A stretch of DNA of 25,689 nucleotides from Chromera velia. Lineage: Eukaryota; Sar; Chromeraceae. Each line of letters opens with the position of its first letter. Position 1 is the stretch's first letter. A program made the translations under genes and the position numbers. This document shows positions 21,654 to 25,689 of the stretch, piece after piece. The DNA lies in contig JAHBMJ010001173.1 in the NCBI GenBank assembly GCA_018398765.1, positions 5,601 to 31,289 on the forward strand, in the 5' to 3' direction. Under the pieces are notes generated by a model. The model searched no databases. It saw only the letters and a program-made list of their open reading frames with translations, and was not told the DNA's origin.

Positions 21654-21714
<61 letters not shown>

Positions 21715-22944
21715 CACCTTGCATAATTGAAATTCCGTGATTGCAAAACGTTTTCCCGCACAGATGTCATTTTGAGGCTTCCTGTCTTTGCACTCAATTG
21801 ACCCCGTCTGCATCGATCGGCGTGACGCTCTTTCTCATGAATAAAGCAAAGCAATCATGCCGCTAACTGTTTGGCTGTCTGTCTCTCCCTCCCCGCATTG
21901 GAACGGTTCGCTCTCTGCCAGTCTCTTCCACTCCCATCTCCACAGGGAAAAAAAGAGGGGGGGGGCCAAGGGAATTCCTCCAAGAACGACATGCAGACTA
22001 ATAGAGAGAAGTGAGAAGGGGAAAGACTATTGAACGACGAGTAAAGAGAGTTCGCGCAAAGGAACCGTAGGGATTCAAGGACGGCAGAAGGCAACGTGAA
22101 TGCAAGAACCAAACAGTCAGAAGGGCAGGAGAGTCCTGCAGGGTACTTCGCAATTTCGCAAGCAAACCCGTTAGTTCTTCCTCTATCCCCTTTGCCCCTC
22201 AGCCGCGTACCGACCGATGTTAAGGAGCCGTTTCCGTTGCTCGTTCAGCTCAAACACCGCGCTGTCTACGTCTGCCACCCCTTCCAGTGCTAAGTGCTTA
22301 ACCGTCAGGTCGGCAAGAACAGACTCAAATGGGTGGAGACCCCTGTGCAAAGACTTGAAGCGTTTGACTACTGTGCTCTGATCTGCAGTCAGGGCTTTAG
22401 TGAAGACGTCAAGACGCTCTGCCGCATATTTTCGCGTCCGTTTCCGCAAATTTCCCTCCTTCTTATCCGGCTGGACTTTCCACAGCTCGGCTCGGGCTCT
22501 CTTGAGGACCGTCTCGAGGGCAGGGGACTCAGGGACCTTCTGAAGAGAGTTGAGTGTTGCTTTCCGAAGAAGGGGGGGGCCTCTCTCTCTTCTCTGCTGT
22601 GCTCGTGCAGCCTCCTCAAACCGCCCTCTAATCTCTAGACATCGGGAACGAGGGGGCGCTTGCGTGTCCACCGAGATGGGCGGACGGTCTTCCTCTGTCC
22701 CTGCAGATGTCGCTAGGTACTCTTCGAGAAACATGTTTGCCGTCTCCGCGGTGGACGGAGACATGAGCGATGCGAGACGCGGGTGCCCTCTCCTCTGGCA
22801 CCCTACCCTGGCAGGGTTGAGACCCTGCTTTGAGGAAGACGTCGTTTTCGTCTTGGAGAACGCAAATCCTTCACCGGTCCTCAAAAGAAGAAAAGTGCAA
22901 CGAAGACAGAGAAAGAAAATGGAAGAGCAACACTCCCACCGCAT
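16714..22944 (-). CDS. Plastid-targeted NOG1-like GTPase, ten exons
   Basis: Exons (transcript order) 22944-22215, 21542-21487, 21290-21104, 20014-19890, 19259-19194, 18944-18890, 18303-18222, 17789-17732, 17280-17235 and 16820-16714 join in phase to 503 aa. A signal peptide precedes FAFS (27-30), indicating plastid import. The NOG1-type N-terminal helical domain (VVKRFKSLHRGLHPFESVLA onward) is followed by G1 GVPNCGKSS (309-317), G2 FTTRG (334-338), G3 DTPG (369-372), G4 SKCD (439-442, where NKxD is usual) and G5 ISAHDGTG (462-469). FTT..GHV and the helix after DTPG are typical of NOG1. NOG1 proteins are OBG-superfamily GTPases of large-subunit assembly; here the substrate is presumably the plastid 50S. 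Only about 34 residues follow G5, so the long C-terminal region of nucleolar NOG1 is absent. A Gly-rich insert sits before G3. Donors, introns 1-9: gtcggt, gtgggg, gtcagc, gtcggt, gtctgt, gtaggt, gtcagt, gtcagt, gtgagt. Exons 2-3 occur twice in the assembly. Confidence 0.9.
16962..17118. repeat. Diverged direct repeats in NOG1-like intron 9
   Basis: GAAAGTCTG, a GAAAGAGG.CGTCTCTCA block and CATCGTTCATG occur in the same order at 16962-17004 and 17071-17118, separated by about 65 bp. They belong to a locally duplicated part of the last intron. Confidence 0.7.
17151..17190 (-). repeat. Duplicated fragment of the G5 exon with its splice donor, inside intron 9
   Basis: About 38 bp here match 17223-17262 with one difference. 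The copied part covers the last 22-30 bases of exon 9 (coding for the G5 segment ISAHDGTG), the gtgagt donor and the following T run. The single substitution turns GCTTCGG into GCTTCAG on the coding strand, which places an AG directly before ATTTCTGCCC. A 22-base exon from that AG to the donor would have the same 0-to-1 phase as exon 9. Most likely a local duplication; alternative use is only a possibility. Confidence 0.75.
17384..17430. repeat. (TG)n microsatellite in NOG1-like intron 8
   Basis: Nearly perfect TG run with one TGCG interruption. On the coding strand it is a CA run about 100 bases upstream of the exon 9 acceptor. Confidence 0.9.
19077..19120. repeat. (GAAA)n run in NOG1-like intron 5
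   Basis: About ten GAAA units with one extra A, in the 249-bp intron 18945-19193. On the coding strand it is a pyrimidine (TTTC) tract. Confidence 0.9.
19285..19475. repeat. Compound (TC)n/(TCTG)n/(CA)n array in NOG1-like intron 4
   Basis: CT dinucleotides interspersed with CTGT tetramers for about 155 bp, then a CA run ending in ACGCACGC. It is about 25 bp from the exon 5 acceptor, on the coding strand as GT then GA repeats. Confidence 0.9.
20189..20950. repeat. Exact 762-bp direct duplication, copy 1 (contains exons 3 and 2)
   Basis: Position for position this equals 20953-21714 at a constant offset of 764, including identical CA and GA microsatellite lengths. It carries second copies of NOG1-like exon 3 (20340-20526) and exon 2 (20723-20778). 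It ends in a GA microsatellite next to the N gap. Confidence 0.93.
20951..20952. other. Two-base assembly gap (NN)
   Basis: Two N bases separate the two copies of the exact duplication. A nominal gap between two identical contig ends indicates that the assembler failed to merge overlapping contigs ending in a GA/CA microsatellite. Confidence 0.95.
20953..21714. repeat. Exact 762-bp direct duplication, copy 2 (contains exons 3 and 2)
   Basis: Identical to 20189-20950 as far as I can compare by eye. This copy is contiguous with exon 1 of the NOG1-like gene (through intron 1, 21543-22214), while copy 1 is contiguous with exon 4. A single collapsed copy gives the normal gene. Confidence 0.93.
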
Positions 22945-23083
22945 TTCCTTCGGTTCTCTCTCTCTCGCTCACTCTCTCTTTCTCTTTTGTGTCTTCTAAA
23001 ATGTCACCACCCACTCCTGTTAAGAGATTAATACACTGAACGGACCACTTTGAAGGAGAAACAAGTGTCGATGACATGTACAA
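22945..23083. promoter_or_regulatory. Short upstream region between the NOG1-like gene and a plus-strand candidate gene
   Basis: About 140 bp upstream of the NOG1-like start codon and, if the plus-strand candidate is real, a shared divergent promoter. It contains a CT-rich run (about 22957-22985) and TTAAGAGATTAATACACTGAAC. No TATA box or other element called. Confidence 0.35.
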
Positions 23084-25689
23084 ATGCAGGAGGAATCGAA
23101 ACCATTGACCGTCTACCTCGGAGTCCCGTCTCCTTGGTTTTCGATCAGCTGGCAGCTTCAGCAACAACCACCTCCCGAGACTGGACGCACACGAACGGAG
23201 AACCTATCTATGAAGGCCCGCAACAAGGTCGCACAGTGGGAGCGTGAGTGCTCACGATATCGAGAAAATCCGCTCTGACAGTCTCGGACATCTGCCTTCG
23301 ATATTCTCCGAGAATCCGAAGCACCTGCACCAATATACTCAAAAAGAAATTACAAAACTCGCACATGCAGTCTCGCATGCACTGTCGCACGCACTGTCGC
23401 ACAGTCTCGCAGATGACCTCGATCTGCATGCGGCGGCGCGACGCGCGCGCGGATCCCGGCCGGTCTCGGGCCCGGTTCGATTTTGTGTATGCGCGCCGCC
23501 ACATCCATGCAATTGCATGCATGCAGTTATAATTTTTTTTTTGTCAATAATTGTATGATTAATTGCATGATATATATACCTTCGAGAACTTCGACGAGAA
23601 GACCAGTCGGCCGTACATACTTTTCCCCTTCAGGTCTCTCCGATCCTGCCTCGGCCCGCTGTGCATCTTGCTTGTATTTTCATACTGCGTTGGTTCCTAT
23701 GTTAAATTGTATCCATACACCTCGGTGCTGGGAATTGATTCTCAGTTGAAGGCTGCGTGTCAAACTGAAGTTCGGTCTACCGGTAATCCGGCCACCTCGA
23801 TCAGAGAATATACTGTGGAACTCCTGGGTTTTCACTTACCCATCTTTGAGGCACTCTGACGGCACTGATAGGGAAAGAAGATCTATACACAATCTGCGTT
23901 GAATAGATCCAGCAGAAAAGAAAGATATGGGCAGAACACGGTTCGGAGAACGGGAAAGGGAGGAGAGGGAGAGGGCGGCAAGAGAGAAGCTTTTCGAGAG
24001 CTTTTCATACGACACACTGACCGACACGACCGCAAAGAACAACGCATTGAGGCAGGATCGGGGCATACGGAGTCGGTGGTGCTGCGGCTTCTGGTGGACA
24101 TTCGAAGACAAGCAAATGGAGGCCTCTACAACGTCAGTCTATCGATCAGCTGCATGGATGCATGCATGGACAGTCCGTGTGAGAGTCAATGGGTAAGCGA
24201 GCCAGTGGGTCAACGAGTCGGTCAGTGAGGGTCAGAGTGACTGCACGAGTCCTTATTTTCTCTCTGTGTGAAGCCGGAGTGCATGCCATTGATTCTGTCC
24301 CCCAGTTCTAAGTTCAGAAGCTTTGGTTGTTCATGGGTGGTTTCGAAGTGAACCAGGAGATATGCGTGGAAAGTTTCAGCCAAAGTGCTGAGAAAACGGA
24401 AACGAACTTCAAGTCTATGCTGCTTGCTCAGCTGGGGTCGTGCATTCGTGGAAGGAACTAACGAGATAGCGGCAAAACAAATGCGGCAGCAGAACCTAGC
24501 AATCAATCTACCCCTGCAGCAATCAAACTACCCCTGCAGCTGACCCACACAAACGAACACCAAAATGCCTGTCTGTCCGTTTAATTGCCTGTACGTGCCT
24601 GCCCGTCTGCAGGAGATTTGTGTGAGGGCGGCTTGCAGAAGGATGAATATCATTGTCAGTCCGTGGATGCATGGGAGAGGGAGGGAAGGAGGGAGGGATC
24701 CTTAATTCAAAGAAATAAAATTCCTTTAAGTCGTTGACTCTCTGTCCTTTCTGGCGATCATTCTGACTCGTCTCTTCTGTTCATGGCAGGCAGCACTTGG
24801 CGGTCTGGTATGGACAGCATTAATGCTCCGGCCTGCGAATGCCGTGGCGTACAGGCGCGATTCTGTCCCCCCCCCCTGCGCGTTTCGTAACCTTTTTCCT
24901 TCTGTGGAGTGGACCTGACTCGGGGTTTATGTTCTTGTCTGCTGGAAACTTGTTCAAAGGGAGTCGAACAAGGATTGGTGGACTTGTTAGCTACATGCAG
25001 TCCGTCTCTCACTTAAGTGTCATTTTCTTTGTTTCTTCGTCTGTCTCTCTTCTTTCAACGGAAAAACATGCATGAACTGGCTGGCTGCATGGCTGCCTCT
25101 GACAGGCTTTCGTGATCTTTTGGATCTCTCTCCTCTCGATGGCCTTCAATTTTGCTACAGGGGCGCGGAGGCATGGGGCTCGGTAGTTCCGTGGTTGGCA
25201 GGCTCGTGCATGCATGCATGCATGCACGGGGCCGGGTCGCTCGATCCTTTGTAGGTTTCTTTCGTCCCTCTCTTTTTTCTCTTTCTGCATATGAGGAGGG
25301 AGTTGGACTTGTGCGCTTGCGCTCGTGTACATGCGCACGTATCTGTATGTCTCTCTGTGTCGGTTTGTGCATGTGTTTCTATTTGTGTCCATTTTGTATT
25401 GAATTTGTTTATTGACTGATCGGGTGCCTCAACTAGCGGCAGGCCGCCTCTCACTGCGCCTCCCACCCCAGACTTGCTCTTTCTTAATACCGAGTTTTCC
25501 CTCTCGAAGTGGAAAGACAAAGAGACCGCTTTCCAAAGGAGAACTACATCGTATACATAAACTGCCTTTTTGCTTGATGGACTGCAGGCTTGGATTTTCT
25601 ATCTCGGCCTCGGCGGTTCTGTAATCGTTGTACTCGGAATGTTCATAAAAAAAAAATGGTTTGAGAAGGTCACTGGCAGTCACATCTCT
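23084..25689 (+). CDS. Candidate multi-exon membrane-protein gene, partial (runs off the window)
   Basis: Several plus-strand segments look like exons, though I cannot join them all. An early exon ends at a gtgagtgc donor at 23236 (after VAQWE or TVGA, depending on frame). One after the acceptor at 23633 encodes a hydrophobic run, GPLCILLVFSYCVGSYV. A charged segment (about 23930-24130) ends at gtcagt. A 42-base exon, 24613-24654, EICVRAACRRMNII, is followed by a gtcagt donor. An exon starts at 24790 with AALGGLVWTALMLRPANA and is open to a TGA at 24916-24918. A segment after the acceptor at 25433 reads TPDLLFLNTEFSLSKWKDKE. An exon from 25588 reads AWIFYLGLGGSVIVVLGMFI, then KKKWFEKV, a clear membrane anchor with basic flank, open to the window's end. 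They may belong to one gene or two. Family not recognised. Confidence 0.4.
23361..23410. repeat. Short degenerate repeats of CTCGCA/CTGTCGCAC
   Basis: GCACTGTCGCAC occurs twice in tandem, flanked by CTCGCACATGCAGTCTCGCATGC and CAGTCTCGCAGATG variants. It is followed at 23430-23500 by an unusually CpG-rich segment (GGCGGCGCGACGCGCGCGCG). It would be intronic if the plus-strand candidate gene is real. Confidence 0.6.

Noticed and set aside
20189-21714. A genuine tandem exon duplication giving a two-P-loop GTPase
   Set aside because: Exact identity including microsatellite length on both sides of NN is better explained by unmerged contig ends.

Overview
This is a eukaryotic nuclear window, intron-rich and full of microsatellites. 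Two genes that can be assembled exon by exon from splice phases and family motifs both begin with a signal peptide followed at once by a phenylalanine-containing, basic/Ser-rich stretch. That is the bipartite presequence used for plastids of red-algal secondary origin. Together with long CA/GA/GACA/GAAA arrays and small exons, this suggests a photosynthetic alveolate such as a chromerid (Chromera-like). A stramenopile or dinoflagellate relative is not excluded; the organism assignment is inference.

Layout. 1-2800: AT-rich non-genic DNA with dispersed repeats and a fold-back element. 3336-5407 (minus): a HAD-like hydrolase gene, three to four exons, with at least two apparent frameshifts in G homopolymers. 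5408-8130: AT-rich DNA with a second fold-back element and second copies of two dispersed repeats. 8140-9931: microsatellites and a (GACA)n array punctuated by a recurring module, enclosing a low-complexity minus-strand coding-like stretch that carries an in-frame TGA. 10051-10962 (minus): an intact 303-codon membrane protein with one canonical EF-hand loop. 11414-15778 (plus): a seven-exon, plastid-targeted ribosomal protein L11 methyltransferase (PrmA), 502 aa. 16714-22944 (minus): a ten-exon, plastid-targeted NOG1-like GTPase, 503 aa, interrupted by a 762-bp exact duplication around a two-base N gap that is probably an assembly artefact. 23084-25689 (plus): a partly resolved multi-exon gene with membrane segments that runs off the window.

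How the genes relate. PrmA and the NOG1-like GTPase are convergent neighbours, both apparently imported into the plastid, and both families act on the large ribosomal subunit. The most unusual general signal is the splice donors: 10 of 17 well-supported introns start with GTC rather than GTA/GTG, and several of these donors open directly into a tetranucleotide microsatellite. No wholly new multi-gene system is evident; the plastid ribosome-maturation pair and the donor pattern are the best leads.
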